From: Actinoplanes sandaracinus
GTDB taxonomy: Bacteria > Actinomycetota > Actinomycetes > Mycobacteriales > Micromonosporaceae
DNA length: 64,000 nucleotides
Assembly (NCBI RefSeq): GCF_030009775.1
Contig: NZ_JASCTH010000001.1
Coordinates: 346,909 to 410,908 of the forward strand
Reading direction: 5' to 3'
The position numbers were made by a program, and so were the translations under genes. The notes under the pieces were generated by a model. The model did not search any database, had not been told where the DNA came from, and saw nothing but the letters and a program-made list of their open reading frames with translations. Of this stretch, positions 16,776 through 28,091 are shown in pieces (positions within the stretch are counted from its first letter, which is position 1; each line of letters starts with the position of its first letter).

Positions 16776-17736
16776 CACACCACCTCGCCGATGGACGCCG
16801 GCGCCGGCCGGTTCGTCGACCTTCGCAGAACGTCGGACGCACTTACCTTTCTATCGCCCCGTGTCCATTCGGTGGACCTCGGGGCGACAGATCTTCCGGT
16901 GATCCAGGAAAACAGATGTCCTCCCAGTTCAGCGACGATCCGTGCCAATGAAGATCACCATTGGTCACACACATAACGTAACTGGCCGACGCGCTCTGCG
17001 CACCTGTCCATAGCCGATCGAACGAGTCAGGTATGCCGGATCAACTTAACGGGAGTCGGAAATTTCCTGGACATCGATCATTTACTCCTCGGAAACCTGG
17101 CGGATGTCCCGCTATATCTGGACCAAAGGTACCGGGAACTGATCGATTTTCGCCATTCCGATCACCTGAAAGTGATAACGGTTCCCCCTTCGCAACCGGA
17201 CCGTTATGCCGCCCATTCTTGATCTTCGGAAAACGAGAAAACCTCATCCGACCGAAAACGATTATGTCCATCCCTCGCCCGAGTGGCTCACGGCCGCTCT
17301 CCTCCGGGGTGTACGGCCGCAGCGGCGTCCGGCCCGTGCCCGGGCTCACCGAACCGGCCCGGCGTCGCCGACGGAAACCGGGTCACCCCGGGCGCCGTCT
17401 TACCTGGTCCGGCACAGCAGCCGGCGGGGAGGCGGACGGTGGCACCGGCGCGGAGGCGGTTGCGGTCCAGTGCTGGGGCACACCGGCGCGCCAGTGCTGG
17501 GGCACACCGGCGCGGGACATGCCCGAAAGACGCGCCGGGGCCGTGCCCCGCGCGGGCCTCGCGGGGGACGGGCGGGACGGGATGAGTGCGGTTGACGGCT
17601 GCGCCGAGCGTACGAAAGCGGATTGATCGGCCCTTGAATTTCGGGCTGACAAGGCTTGCGCCGAGGATGTACGCTCCCCGGCAATGGATACCTTCGCGAA
17701 TGGAACGGGGGTCTCGTTCACAAAAGGTGAGTGCTG
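16776..17736. other. Intergenic region without a convincing gene
   Basis: About 960 bp. 16950-17290 is markedly less GC-rich than its neighbours and holds an imperfect inverted repeat (ATAACGGT at 17175 and ACCGTTAT at 17200). 17300-17640 is GC-rich with a perfect 24-bp tandem duplication at 17467-17514. No open frame here has homology I recognise. It probably carries the promoter of the MoxR/vWA operon, with the ribosome site AAAAGGTGA at 17722. Confidence 0.5.
17467..17514. repeat. Perfect 24-bp direct tandem repeat
   Basis: CCAGTGCTGGGGCACACC plus six bases, present twice back to back (17467-17490 and 17491-17514). Confidence 0.85.
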
Positions 17737-19446
17737 ATGCGCTCTCTTGCGGTGAACGGGAAGGCCCGTCTTCTCCACTGGCGGCGCGTGCGGAATTTCG
17801 CCGTGCCGGCCTCGATGATCGAAACTGCTACCGCCCGCCGGCTCGCCGGGGATTGGGCCGGGGCGTGCGCTGCCGCCCGCGTCGATGTGGATCTTGATTT
17901 CCGTGCGGTGACCCGTGCCCGTGGACGTGCGTTCGCGGGAGTCCTTCGTGCCGACCTGCGGCGGCTCGCACCTGACCTGCTGCGATGGCATCTGCCACGA
18001 GCCGCCGGGGACGGCCTGTTGCGGCCGGGCCTGACCCTGTCGCTGGCCCGCTACGCCGATCCCGGCCATGAGCTGCACCTGGTCGTCCGGACCGCGCCGG
18101 CCTGGGCGGACGCCGGGCAGCGGATCAGCCTGGCGTTGTGGGATTCCACTGCCGACGATCCGGGGCCGCACCCGCGGTCACGGCCCGACCGGCGGTTCCG
18201 GCTGGACCTGCATCAGCACCTCTGGGCCGCGGACCGCGTCGTGGACCTGCGCGAACGATGTGGCATCGCGCGCGGCTCGGGCTCGTCCCACGAGACGATG
18301 ACGGCCGACGAGATGGGGGCCGGAGCGCGAGCTCCGGAAACCTGGACCACAGAAGCCTGGACCGCCGAGGCTCGGACCGCTGAGGCCTGGATGGCCGAGG
18401 TGCCGGCGAGTCACGGTTATGCCGTGCACCGGTGGCGGGCAGAGGCGGAGATCCTGCGCGTGGCCGACCGGTATGACGGGCCGGTCGTCGTCCGGCTCGG
18501 CGGCGGGCGTCGCCTGCTGCTGGACGAGGACGGCCGTGGCACCCGCTTCACCGACGCGCGGGAGAGGACGACGGGCGCGGTCCTGCCCTATGCGGCCACC
18601 TGTCTGCCGCTCGACCTGGAACTCCTTCACGCCGGGCTGATCGGCGTGGACGACCTTCACCCTCTCGTCGCGGAGGCGCTCACGGACGAGGCCTCGCCGG
18701 GCTTCGCGGAACCGCGGGCCACGACGAACGCCGAGACGCCACCGATCACCGTGGGATTCGCGGGGTCGCGCGCTGACCAGGGCGCCCGGCCGGGGACGCG
18801 CCGCCACGGCGAGACCCGCCCGCCGGGGGTGAGCGAGGGCGTCCGGCTGGTCGAGTGCTGCGGCCGGACGCACCGGCTCGCGCTCACCGACGGGGTCTTC
18901 GTGCCGCTCGACCACTCGTCCGAGGACCTGCGCCGGGAGGAACTGCTGGCTTCGCTCGGCGGGCCGCCGCTGCCGTGCCTGCGGGTGATCGCCTCCGAAG
19001 CACGCAGCCCGGATCGCCTCGACGAGATACGGGCCCGGCTGGACCACGGTGATCACGCCGGCGCGCTGGCCATCGTCGAGGCGCTGCTCGGGCCCGGGGC
19101 CCGGCTGCCGGACGGCCCGTTGCTGGACGCTTTCACTGATGCCACCGAAGCCCGGATCACGCACGGCCTCTACCGCGCCGGGCTGACCACACGTGTCCCG
19201 GCCTGGGCGAACGCCCGGGTGCCGGCCTGGTTGCGGGTCGCGCCCCACCTGCGGTCGGCCCGCACCGGCCGCACCTGCCGCTCCAGCCGCGACGGGCGGC
19301 CCCACCGCGCCGGACGCACCGGGCGGGCCGGGCGATCCGGCCGGGTCAACGGGGTCCGGCGCGCCTGCCGGGCCGAGCGCGCCGACCGGGCCGGCCGGCG
19401 GGGACGGCATCACCGGCTGCCGAAGTGGGCCGTCGCAACCTCGTGA
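17737..19446 (+). CDS. Unknown protein of a MoxR/vWA system, with Arg-rich tail
   Basis: 569 residues. I recall relatives next to MoxR/vWA gene pairs in other actinomycetes, without a known function. Conserved-looking blocks are LRRLAPDLLRWHLPR, LLRPGLTLSLARY, WADAGQRISLALWD and RRFRLDLHQHLWAADRV. A linker at about residues 195-215 repeats a short TEAWTAEARTAEAW word. The last ~60 residues are very rich in Arg and Gly. Third-position GC stays high there, so the basic tail is real coding. It might be the substrate-recognition or adaptor partner of the MoxR ATPase, comparable to the third components of MoxR-vWA-propeller systems, but no propeller repeat is evident. ATG 17737 follows AAAAGGTGA. 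Confidence 0.65.
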   Translation: MRSLAVNGKARLLHWRRVRNFAVPASMIETATARRLAGDWAGACAAARVDVDLDFRAVTRARGRAFAGVLRADLRRLAPDLLRWHLPRAAGDGLLRPGLTLSLARYADPGHELHLVVRTAPAWADAGQRISLALWDSTADDPGPHPRSRPDRRFRLDLHQHLWAADRVVDLRERCGIARGSGSSHETMTADEMGAGARAPETWTTEAWTAEARTAEAWMAEVPASHGYAVHRWRAEAEILRVADRYDGPVVVRLGGGRRLLLDEDGRGTRFTDARERTTGAVLPYAATCLPLDLELLHAGLIGVDDLHPLVAEALTDEASPGFAEPRATTNAETPPITVGFAGSRADQGARPGTRRHGETRPPGVSEGVRLVECCGRTHRLALTDGVFVPLDHSSEDLRREELLASLGGPPLPCLRVIASEARSPDRLDEIRARLDHGDHAGALAIVEALLGPGARLPDGPLLDAFTDATEARITHGLYRAGLTTRVPAWANARVPAWLRVAPHLRSARTGRTCRSSRDGRPHRAGRTGRAGRSGRVNGVRRACRAERADRAGRRGRHHRLPKWAVATS

Positions 19447-19544
19447 CCGGGACGTTCGCCCCGCTTCGTGCGGGTGCCCTCCCCCGCACACCCTCCTCCG
19501 TGGCCGCCGTGCGGCCACCCGTCTCCCCCAAGGTGATCGACGTG

Positions 19545-20729
19545 ATGCTGACCGACCCCACCCTGCCCGCCGCCGCCGAACTGCTCGCGCTGCTCACCAC
19601 CACCGGCACCGAACCACGGCCGGACCACCAGCTCGAAGCCCTCGCCCTGGCCGTCGCCGCCGACCTGCCGGTGCTGCTCTGGGGCGAACCGGGCATCGGC
19701 AAGACAGCCACCCTCAACCAGCTCGCCGACGGCCTCGGGCTGCCGCTCACCACGGTGATCGCCAGCGTGCACGAGCCGTCGGACTTCGCCGGCCTGCCGG
19801 TCGTCGGCGACGACCCGGCGGTGCAGGGTGTGCCGATGGCGCCGCCGGACTGGGCGGTGAAGCTGGTCCGGACCGGGCACGGCCTGCTGTTTCTGGACGA
19901 GCTGTCGACCGCGCCGCCGGCGGTGCAGGCGGCCCTGCTGCGGGTGGTCCTGGAGCGGCGGGTCGGCGCGTTGCGGCTGCCCGACGGAGTACGGATCGTG
20001 GCCGCCGCCAATCCACGGTCGTCCGCCGCCGACGGGTGGGAGCTGAGCCCGCCGCTGGCCAACCGGTTCGTGCACCTTCAGTGGGCTTTCGAGCACGACG
20101 TGGTGGTCCGCGGCCTCGGCGGAACCTGGCCCCGGGCCACGCTGCCCCGGCTCGACGCGGCGGGACTGCCGCAGGCGGTCGCGCGGGCACGGCGGGCGAT
20201 CTGCGGATTCCTGGAGGCACGGCCGACGCTGGTGCACCGGTTGCCGGACAGTGAGACCCGCCGGGGCGGGCCGTGGCCGTCACCGCGCAGCTGGGACATG
20301 ACGTTGCGGCTGGTCGCGTTCGCCGTCGCCGCCGGCACGTCCCGCGAGGTGCTGTCGATGCTGGTCCGCGGCACGGTGGGCGACGGGCCCGGCCTGGAAC
20401 TGCTGGCCTTCATCGACCGGATGGACCTGCCCGACCCGGAGTCGCTGCTCGCCGACCCCGGCTCGGCGATCCTGCCGGAACGCGGCGACCTGCGGCAGGC
20501 GACGCTCGACGGTGTGGTCGAGGCGGTCCGTAAGCGGCCGGAGCGGGCCCGCTGGGACGCGGCCTGGGCGGTGCTGGTGCGGGCGCTGGAGACCGGCGCT
20601 CCCGATCTGGTGGTGGTGCCGGCGTCCACTCTGGCCTCGCTGCGCCGCGACGACTGGTCGGTGCCGGCGGCGATCGAACGGCTCGCCCCGGTGGTGACGC
20701 TCTCCCGGCGGGTGGGTGCGAGCCGATGA
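19545..20729 (+). CDS. MoxR-family AAA+ ATPase
   Basis: About 394 residues. Walker A is GEPGIGKTA, Walker B is LLFLDELST, and sensor 1 lies in RIVAAANPRSSA, followed by LANRFVHLQW. MoxR ATPases remodel or activate vWA-domain partners. Start ATG 19545 has AAGGTGAT upstream. A GTG at 19425 would overlap the upstream gene and add a 40-residue unconserved leader. The stop overlaps the next start by 4 nt (ATGA), so ATPase and vWA protein are made together. Confidence 0.9.
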   Translation: MLTDPTLPAAAELLALLTTTGTEPRPDHQLEALALAVAADLPVLLWGEPGIGKTATLNQLADGLGLPLTTVIASVHEPSDFAGLPVVGDDPAVQGVPMAPPDWAVKLVRTGHGLLFLDELSTAPPAVQAALLRVVLERRVGALRLPDGVRIVAAANPRSSAADGWELSPPLANRFVHLQWAFEHDVVVRGLGGTWPRATLPRLDAAGLPQAVARARRAICGFLEARPTLVHRLPDSETRRGGPWPSPRSWDMTLRLVAFAVAAGTSREVLSMLVRGTVGDGPGLELLAFIDRMDLPDPESLLADPGSAILPERGDLRQATLDGVVEAVRKRPERARWDAAWAVLVRALETGAPDLVVVPASTLASLRRDDWSVPAAIERLAPVVTLSRRVGASR

Positions 20730-21976
20730 CCACCGTGGAAGCTCCCCGGCGGGCGGAACTCTCGACGGAGCAGGCGGAGAAGCTCTATGCCGCGCGGCTG
20801 TTCGCCGCACAGAAGAGGCCCTATCTGGCGACGGCGCTGTTCGCGTTGAGACCGATCGTGTCGTGGAGCGTGCCGACGATGGCGGTCGACCGGTTCTGGC
20901 GCTGCTATGTCTCCCCCGCCTTCGTGACCGTCACCCCGATGCGGGAGCTGGCCGCGGTCTGGGTGCACGAGGTCTCCCACCTGCTGCGTGACCATCACGG
21001 CCGGGGCGAGCGGCTGGCGGCGGCGAAGGACCTGACCGAGCCCGGCGACCGGTTGCGGATGAACATCGCCGCGGACCTGGAGATCAACGACGACGCGTAC
21101 GGCGACGGCCTGCCCACTCCCACCGGGGCGCCCCATCCGGGCATGCTGGCGCTGCCGGCCGGCCGGCTCATGGAGGAGTACCTGCCGCAGATCTCGATCC
21201 GCCGGTACTCCCGGCACCTGATCTGGCTGGACTGCGGCAGCGGCGCCGACGGTCTCGACCGGGCGTGGGAACTCGGGCCGGACGGCGCGCACGGCCTCGA
21301 CGAGCAGGAACGAGCCCTGGTCCGCCACCGGGTGGCGCAGGGCATCATCGGCCACCCGGGCAGCGCCCCGGCCGGCTGGCGACGCTGGGCGACGAAAGTG
21401 GTCCACCCGCCGCAGCAGTGGCGGCGGCTGCTCGGCGCCGCGATCCGGTCGGCCGCGTCGGCTCCCGGCGTCGGCGAGGACTACGTCTACAGCCGCCCGG
21501 CCCGCCGGTCGGCGAGCCTGCCCGGGGTGATCCTGCCGAGCCTGCGGCGCCGCCCACCCCGGGTCACCGTGGTCGTCGACACCTCCGGCTCGGTGAGCGA
21601 CAGCGAGCTCGGCAGCGCTCTCCTGGAGGTCGCCGCGATCGCCCGCGCGGTCGGCGGCGGGCGCGACATGGTCCGAGTGCTGTCCTGCGACGCCGCCACG
21701 CACGTCGCGGGCCCGGTCTGCGCCGCCGAGGGGATCTCGCTGATCGGCGGAGGCGGCACCGACATGCGTTCGGGGCTCGACCAGGCCCTCACCGCCCGTC
21801 CGGCCCCCGACGTGGTGGTGGTCCTGACCGACGGCCAGACTCCGTGGCCGGGCCGGAAGCCGCCGTGCCGGACGGTGGTCGGCCTGTTCCGCCGGCCCGT
21901 CCACGTCGACGAGGACAACCCCGACTACCACCCGGAAGGTCCGCCCGACTGGGCCCGGGTGGTCACCATCGGCTGA
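20726..21976 (+). CDS. vWA-domain protein with HExxH metallopeptidase-like N-terminus (DUF2201 type)
   Basis: 416 residues. The N-terminal domain carries a zincin signature at about residues 81-85 (WVHEVSHLLRDHHG) and the downstream acidic NIAADLEINDDA. The C-terminal vWA-like domain has the metal-site motif VVVDTSGSVSDSE (DxSxS), the Thr of GGGGTDMRSGL and the Asp of VVVLTDGQTPW. This is the layout of the DUF2201 putative-metallopeptidase/vWA family that pairs with MoxR ATPases. Whether it cuts protein is unknown. It is the last gene of the triad and is followed by a strong terminator at 22195. Confidence 0.88.
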   Translation: MTTVEAPRRAELSTEQAEKLYAARLFAAQKRPYLATALFALRPIVSWSVPTMAVDRFWRCYVSPAFVTVTPMRELAAVWVHEVSHLLRDHHGRGERLAAAKDLTEPGDRLRMNIAADLEINDDAYGDGLPTPTGAPHPGMLALPAGRLMEEYLPQISIRRYSRHLIWLDCGSGADGLDRAWELGPDGAHGLDEQERALVRHRVAQGIIGHPGSAPAGWRRWATKVVHPPQQWRRLLGAAIRSAASAPGVGEDYVYSRPARRSASLPGVILPSLRRRPPRVTVVVDTSGSVSDSELGSALLEVAAIARAVGGGRDMVRVLSCDAATHVAGPVCAAEGISLIGGGGTDMRSGLDQALTARPAPDVVVVLTDGQTPWPGRKPPCRTVVGLFRRPVHVDEDNPDYHPEGPPDWARVVTIG

Positions 21977-22194
21977 CTCCTCGCCGTGCCGCAGACGCGC
22001 CGCCAGGCGGCTCACCCGCGACGATCCACCGGGATCGGCCGCGGGGATCGGGGGGCCGCCTGGTGGCGTCACATCACCAGGCGCTGGTGCGGGCCGGCGA
22101 GGACGGCGGCGCCCTCGTCCACGCCGAAGGGCGGAGCACCGGCCCGCACTCCGGTAGCCGACCGCTTCGAGCCGTCGCCCTCGACGGAACAGGC

Positions 22195-22227
22195 GAGGCC
22201 GCCCGGCAGCGGTGGCCGGGCGGCCTC
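22195..22227. terminator. Bidirectional terminator between the vWA gene and the MFS gene
   Basis: Perfect 12-bp stem GAGGCCGCCCGG with a 9-nt loop, between convergent genes ending at 21976 and 22261. Confidence 0.8.
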
Positions 22228-22260
22228 GTGGTCAGGCCGGGGCGGGACGGCCCCGGACGG

Positions 22261-23841
22261 TCAGTGCAGGACGACCGGCGGGGCGGTGGCGCCCTTCTCC
22301 GCGTCGGCGAGGTGGACCACCTCGCGCTTGCGGGGCAGGAACAGCGCCGGGACCAGGGTCAGCGCGGTCAGGACGAAGCCGACCACGAACGTGGTGGCGA
22401 ACGAGTCGGCGGCGAAGTCCAGGCCCCGCTGCAGCAGGCCGGGGTCGGGGATGGTGGCCGCCACCTTCGGGTCCATCTGGGCGGCGATCGCGAGCCCGGC
22501 CTCGGTGATCGGGTCGCCGGTCACCGGGTTGGTCATCCCGGGGATGGCGGGCGACTCGTTCAGCCTGGAGGTCAGGATCACCGACATGACGGCGCCGCCG
22601 ACCGAACCGGCGATCTGCTGAAGGATGTTCAGCAGGGTGGAGCCGCGGGCGACCTCGTGGTTGGTGAGGGTGCGCAGCGCCGACGTCATGATCGGCATCA
22701 TGGTGCCGCCCATGCCGAGGCCCATCACGAACAGCGAACCGCACAGCAGGACGTAGGACGTGTCCGTGTCGACCTGGGTGAACGTGAAGAACCCGGCCGC
22801 GATCAGCAGCAGCGCGAACGGCACGGTCCGCCCGACCGGCACCTTGTCGGCGAGCATGCCCGCGATCGGCATGGTCACCATGGCGCCGATGCCCTGCGGC
22901 GCCATGAGCAGGCCGGCGTGCAGCGTCGACTCGCCGTGGATCTGCAGGAAGTAGCTCGGGAAGAGAAGGCCCGCGCCCATGAAGGCGACGGTGAAGACGG
23001 AGAGCGTGATGGACGCGACCGTCAGGTTGCGGTTGCGCAGCAGCCGCAGGTCGAGCAGCGGGTGCCTGGGCTTGAACGAGTAGAGGACGAACCCGATCAC
23101 CAGCAGGCCGCCGGCGAGCATCGGGATCCACACCTTGTTCGCTGTGATGGTCTGCTCCTCGGGCAGCGTCGAGACGCCGTAGAGGAAGAGCGCGAGGCCC
23201 GGCGAGAGCATGAGCATGCCGATGAAGTCGAACGACTCGGACGGCTCGGGGTTGTCCTTCGGCAGCACGATCTGGGCATAGATCAGCGCGATCACACCGA
23301 TGGGCAGGTTGATCAGGAAGATCCATTCCCAGCTGTACGAGTCGATCAGCCAGCCGCCGAGGATCGGGCCGCTGATCGGGCCGAGCAGCATCGGGATGCC
23401 GAGGACCGCCATCAGCCGGCCGATCCGCTCCGGCCCGGCCGCCCTCGTCATGATCGTCATGCCGAGCGGCATGAGCATGCCGCCGCCGAGGCCCTGGAGA
23501 ACCCGGTAGGCCACGAGCTGGCCGATGTTGTCGGCGGTGGCACACAGCACGGAGCCGAGGGTGAACAGCAGGAGCGCGGTCATGTAGAGCCGTTTGGTGC
23601 CGAACCGGTCGGCGGCCCACCCGGAGAGCGGGATGACCGTGGCGAGGGCCAGCGTGTAGCCGGTCATCGTCCACGCGACCTCGGCATAGGTCGCGTTGAA
23701 CACGGTCTGGAACGTCGGGATCGCGACGCTGACCACGGTCACGTCGAGGATCGACATGATGGCGCCGAGGACGACTACCCCGGCGATCTTGAGAACGGCG
23801 CCGTCCAGCTTTGCCGGCGCCGCCACGGGTTGACTCTTCAC
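22261..23841 (-). CDS. DHA2-family (EmrB/QacA-type) MFS exporter
   Basis: 526 residues with about 14 membrane segments. Signature regions are SILDVTVVSVAIPTF after helix 1, GWAADRFGTKRLYM (motif A) and GIPMLLGPISGPILGGWLI (motif C). The start is GTG 23841 with GGAG 6 nt upstream. It lies 33 nt downstream of the CPBP protease gene on the same strand, so both may share a transcript. No TetR gene is adjacent, unlike the other DHA2 pump at 3589. The substrate is unknown. Confidence 0.88.
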   Translation of the reverse strand: MKSQPVAAPAKLDGAVLKIAGVVVLGAIMSILDVTVVSVAIPTFQTVFNATYAEVAWTMTGYTLALATVIPLSGWAADRFGTKRLYMTALLLFTLGSVLCATADNIGQLVAYRVLQGLGGGMLMPLGMTIMTRAAGPERIGRLMAVLGIPMLLGPISGPILGGWLIDSYSWEWIFLINLPIGVIALIYAQIVLPKDNPEPSESFDFIGMLMLSPGLALFLYGVSTLPEEQTITANKVWIPMLAGGLLVIGFVLYSFKPRHPLLDLRLLRNRNLTVASITLSVFTVAFMGAGLLFPSYFLQIHGESTLHAGLLMAPQGIGAMVTMPIAGMLADKVPVGRTVPFALLLIAAGFFTFTQVDTDTSYVLLCGSLFVMGLGMGGTMMPIMTSALRTLTNHEVARGSTLLNILQQIAGSVGGAVMSVILTSRLNESPAIPGMTNPVTGDPITEAGLAIAAQMDPKVAATIPDPGLLQRGLDFAADSFATTFVVGFVLTALTLVPALFLPRKREVVHLADAEKGATAPPVVLH

Positions 23842-23874
23842 AGCATCTCCACAGGTAGGGCGGCCACGGGGAGC

Positions 23875-24501
23875 CTAGCGACGGGGTACGACGCCCACCT
23901 GAGATTTATCGTCGCCACCGGAATCTCCCGGCCCGGATCGGCGCGCACCTGCCGAAGCGAGTATTCCCAGGCCATTGGCGGTCCAGTGCAGCACGAACGG
24001 GGCGATGAGACCCCCGCCGACCTCCCGCAGGAAGCTGAGAACAAACCCCGCGAGGGTGGTGAACGCCACTTCTGCCGGGGCGGGCAGATGCCACAGCCCG
24101 AACAGAACCGCCGTCACCACGTAGGCCCAGACCGCTCCGTGATCATGATAGAGCAGGGTCCACAGCACTCCGCGGAACGCGATCTCCTCGAAGATCACCG
24201 TCGCGAGCGGCACCCCGAGCAGCGCCTTGCGGACCGGGTTCGGATGGTTGCGGGCGCCGAGAGCCCGGCGCGCCGCGGGGATCAGCAGCGCGATGCCGTA
24301 TCCCGCCGCGACGATCAGGAACGCGACCAGCGCGTACCCCCAGCCGGCCCGGGTGAGGCCCACCTCATCGGGCGTGAGCCCGGAGACCGCGACCAGCAGA
24401 GCCGCGGCGAGCGGCCCGGTGAAGGGTTGCGCCCGGGCCGGGCCGCGGCGGTTCCAGACGCGGACCGCCACCATGATCAGCAGAACTCCGGCGATGACCA
24501 C
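23875..24501 (-). CDS. CPBP-family intramembrane glutamic protease
   Basis: 208 residues, about six membrane segments. The three family motifs are present: EEIAFRGVL (EExxxR), FGLWHLPAP (FxxxH) and HWTANGLG (HxxxN/B). Members include CAAX-prenyl-protease-like and bacteriocin self-immunity proteins. Here the role is unknown; the cotranscribed exporter gene raises the possibility of processing or immunity for an exported compound. GTG 24501 is used as the start. Confidence 0.85.
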   Translation of the reverse strand: MVIAGVLLIMVAVRVWNRRGPARAQPFTGPLAAALLVAVSGLTPDEVGLTRAGWGYALVAFLIVAAGYGIALLIPAARRALGARNHPNPVRKALLGVPLATVIFEEIAFRGVLWTLLYHDHGAVWAYVVTAVLFGLWHLPAPAEVAFTTLAGFVLSFLREVGGGLIAPFVLHWTANGLGILASAGARRSGPGDSGGDDKSQVGVVPRR

Positions 24502-24583
24502 ACGTAGACGTTAATCGCTGGACGCGGGTACGGGGCCTCTCTACGGTTGGCGCATCATCGCGACCCGGAGAGGAGACACGGCC

Positions 24584-24691
24584 ATGCGCTACCGCACCGC
24601 CGTCGTCATCCCCGTGTCGCGTTTCGAGCTGATCCTCGTGTCTGGTGTGCCCGGCTCCGGCTGCGCCACCGGGGCTGGTCGCTGCCTGTAA
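24584..24691 (+). CDS. Candidate 35-residue leader peptide upstream of the EF-G-like gene
   Basis: ATG 24584 has GAGAGGAGA 6-7 nt upstream, a far better ribosome site than that of the following gene. The frame codes 35 residues beginning MRYRTAVVIPVSRF and ends TAA at 24689-24691, 45 nt before the GTPase gene. A short translated frame before a translational-GTPase gene recalls the attenuator peptides of ribosome-protection and other resistance genes. No homologue is known to me. Confidence 0.45.
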   Translation: MRYRTAVVIPVSRFELILVSGVPGSGCATGAGRCL

Positions 24692-24736
24692 CAGGCGCAG
24701 TCCACCGTCCGATCAGACTCGAAAGACCTCAGAGAC

Positions 24737-26596
<1,860 letters not shown>

Positions 26597-26601
26597 GCGA
26601 G

Positions 26602-26633
26602 GGGCGGGCCCGGGATCACTCCCGGGCCCGCCC
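26602..26633. terminator. Bidirectional terminator after the EF-G-like gene
   Basis: Perfect 13-bp stem GGGCGGGCCCGGG with a 6-nt loop between convergent genes. Confidence 0.85.
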
Positions 26634-26645
26634 GTTCGCCTGATT

Positions 26646-27500
26646 TCACGCCAGGTCGGCCTGATAGAGCAGGCTGCGGTGCGTCGGCCGGTAGCCGAGC
26701 CCCTCGTTGACCCGCCGCATCGCCGCATTGCTGTCCGCGGTGTCGGCGAGCAGCCCCGCCAGTTCCGGGAACCGGGCCCGGACGTGCGCGATCTGCTCCG
26801 CCTTCATCCACCGGGCCAGCCCACGCCCGCGGTGTTCCGGCATCACCCCGGTGCCGTAGTGCTGGCCATCGCCGGTCCCGGCCCCGGCCACCACCACCTC
26901 GGTGAACCCGGCGATCTCCCCGTCCGCCGCGATCGCCGCGGTGGTCAGCAGGATCTCGCCGCGCGCGGCCACCGCCTCGGCGACCCAGTGCAGCCGGGCC
27001 ACGTCCCACACGTCCGGTTCGAAGGCGGCGTCGTCCATTGGCATGTCGTCCATCGCGACCCGGGACCGGGCGTAGGTCTCCGCCCACTCGTCCGGGACGG
27101 TGCCCTCCCAGTGCACGAGCCGGTAGCCGCTCACCGCCTCATGCGGGGAGGGGGTCAAGGAGAGATCCAGGCGGGTGTACGTCAACGCCAGCACCCGCCG
27201 CAACCCGGCCGCCGCACAGAACGCGTCGCCGTCGGACCCCTCCCGGACCGGTTCGCCGAGCAGCGCTGTCAACCCGCGCCGGGTGCCCGCGTCGATCGCC
27301 TCTCGCAGCAGCCGCGTCCCGACCCCGGCCCGGCGTTCGGCCGGATGCACGCTGATCCGCAGATCGGCGGTCCCGCCGGTGGGCGGCACCCGCAGGAAGG
27401 CGGTCCCGAGCGGACGGCCGTCGCCACCTTCGGCGATCCATGCCGGAGAGTCGTTGTCGGGGTTCACGAGCGCGGTGACACGGAAGATCATGCGACGCAT
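26646..27500 (-). CDS. GNAT-family acetyltransferase, tandem-domain type
   Basis: About 284 residues with two GNAT-like halves. The first has an acetyl-CoA loop at RISVHPAERRAGVGTRLL; the second at YGTGVMPEHRGRGLARWM, followed by DSNAAMRRVNEGLGY. The substrate is unknown. ATG 27500 is preceded by AGGTG at a short spacing; ATG 27491 is possible. It is divergent from the NUDIX gene, with only about 40 bp between the starts. Confidence 0.85.
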   Translation of the reverse strand: MRRMIFRVTALVNPDNDSPAWIAEGGDGRPLGTAFLRVPPTGGTADLRISVHPAERRAGVGTRLLREAIDAGTRRGLTALLGEPVREGSDGDAFCAAAGLRRVLALTYTRLDLSLTPSPHEAVSGYRLVHWEGTVPDEWAETYARSRVAMDDMPMDDAAFEPDVWDVARLHWVAEAVAARGEILLTTAAIAADGEIAGFTEVVVAGAGTGDGQHYGTGVMPEHRGRGLARWMKAEQIAHVRARFPELAGLLADTADSNAAMRRVNEGLGYRPTHRSLLYQADLA

Positions 27501-27539
27501 TGTCACCTACGTGATACGAACGGGTGCCATCATTTTTGG

Positions 27540-28091
27540 ATGCGTTCAACGGTGGCAGCGGTGCACGACGTGGTGACGAGGCTTCAACCGATCGACAATC
27601 TCGAAGGCGAACACCGCGGGCACACGCTCGGCTGGCTGCGCGCGACCGACGACGTCTACCGCCGCGTCAAGCCGGCCGAACCACCCCGGCACCTGGTGTC
27701 CTACGTGGTCCCGGTCGACCCGGCCGACGGCGGTGTCCTGCTGGTCGAGCACGTCAACGCCGGCCTGTGGCTGCCACCTGGCGGGCACGTCGAAGTCGAC
27801 GAGGACCCGTCCGTCACCGCGGCCCGCGAGATCGAGGAGGAACTCGGCGTCGTCGCCGCGGTGTCCGGCGCTCCCCTCTTCCTGACCGTCACCGAGACCG
27901 TCGGCATCGACGCCGGCCACACCGACGTCAGCCTCTGGTACGTCGTCGAACTCTCCCGTGACCAGGTTCTGAAACCGGACACCGGCGAGTTCCACAGCGT
28001 CCGGTGGTGGACCCGCGACGAGATCGCCGCGGCCGACCCGAAACTGTTCGACCCGCACCTCTCGCGGTTCTTGAGGAAGCTGCCTATCTGA
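27540..28091 (+). CDS. NUDIX hydrolase
   Basis: 183 residues with a complete Nudix box, GGHVEVDEDPSV then AAREIEEELGV (GX5EX7REUXEEXGU). Enzymes of this type hydrolyse nucleoside diphosphates linked to another group. The substrate cannot be read from the sequence. The last 8 bp overlap the end of the convergent reductase gene. Confidence 0.85.
   Translation: MRSTVAAVHDVVTRLQPIDNLEGEHRGHTLGWLRATDDVYRRVKPAEPPRHLVSYVVPVDPADGGVLLVEHVNAGLWLPPGGHVEVDEDPSVTAAREIEEELGVVAAVSGAPLFLTVTETVGIDAGHTDVSLWYVVELSRDQVLKPDTGEFHSVRWWTRDEIAAADPKLFDPHLSRFLRKLPI

Noticed and set aside
16977..17640. Open frames in the AT-richer intergenic region
   Set aside because: No ribosome site, no homology and irregular codon use; better explained as promoter DNA.
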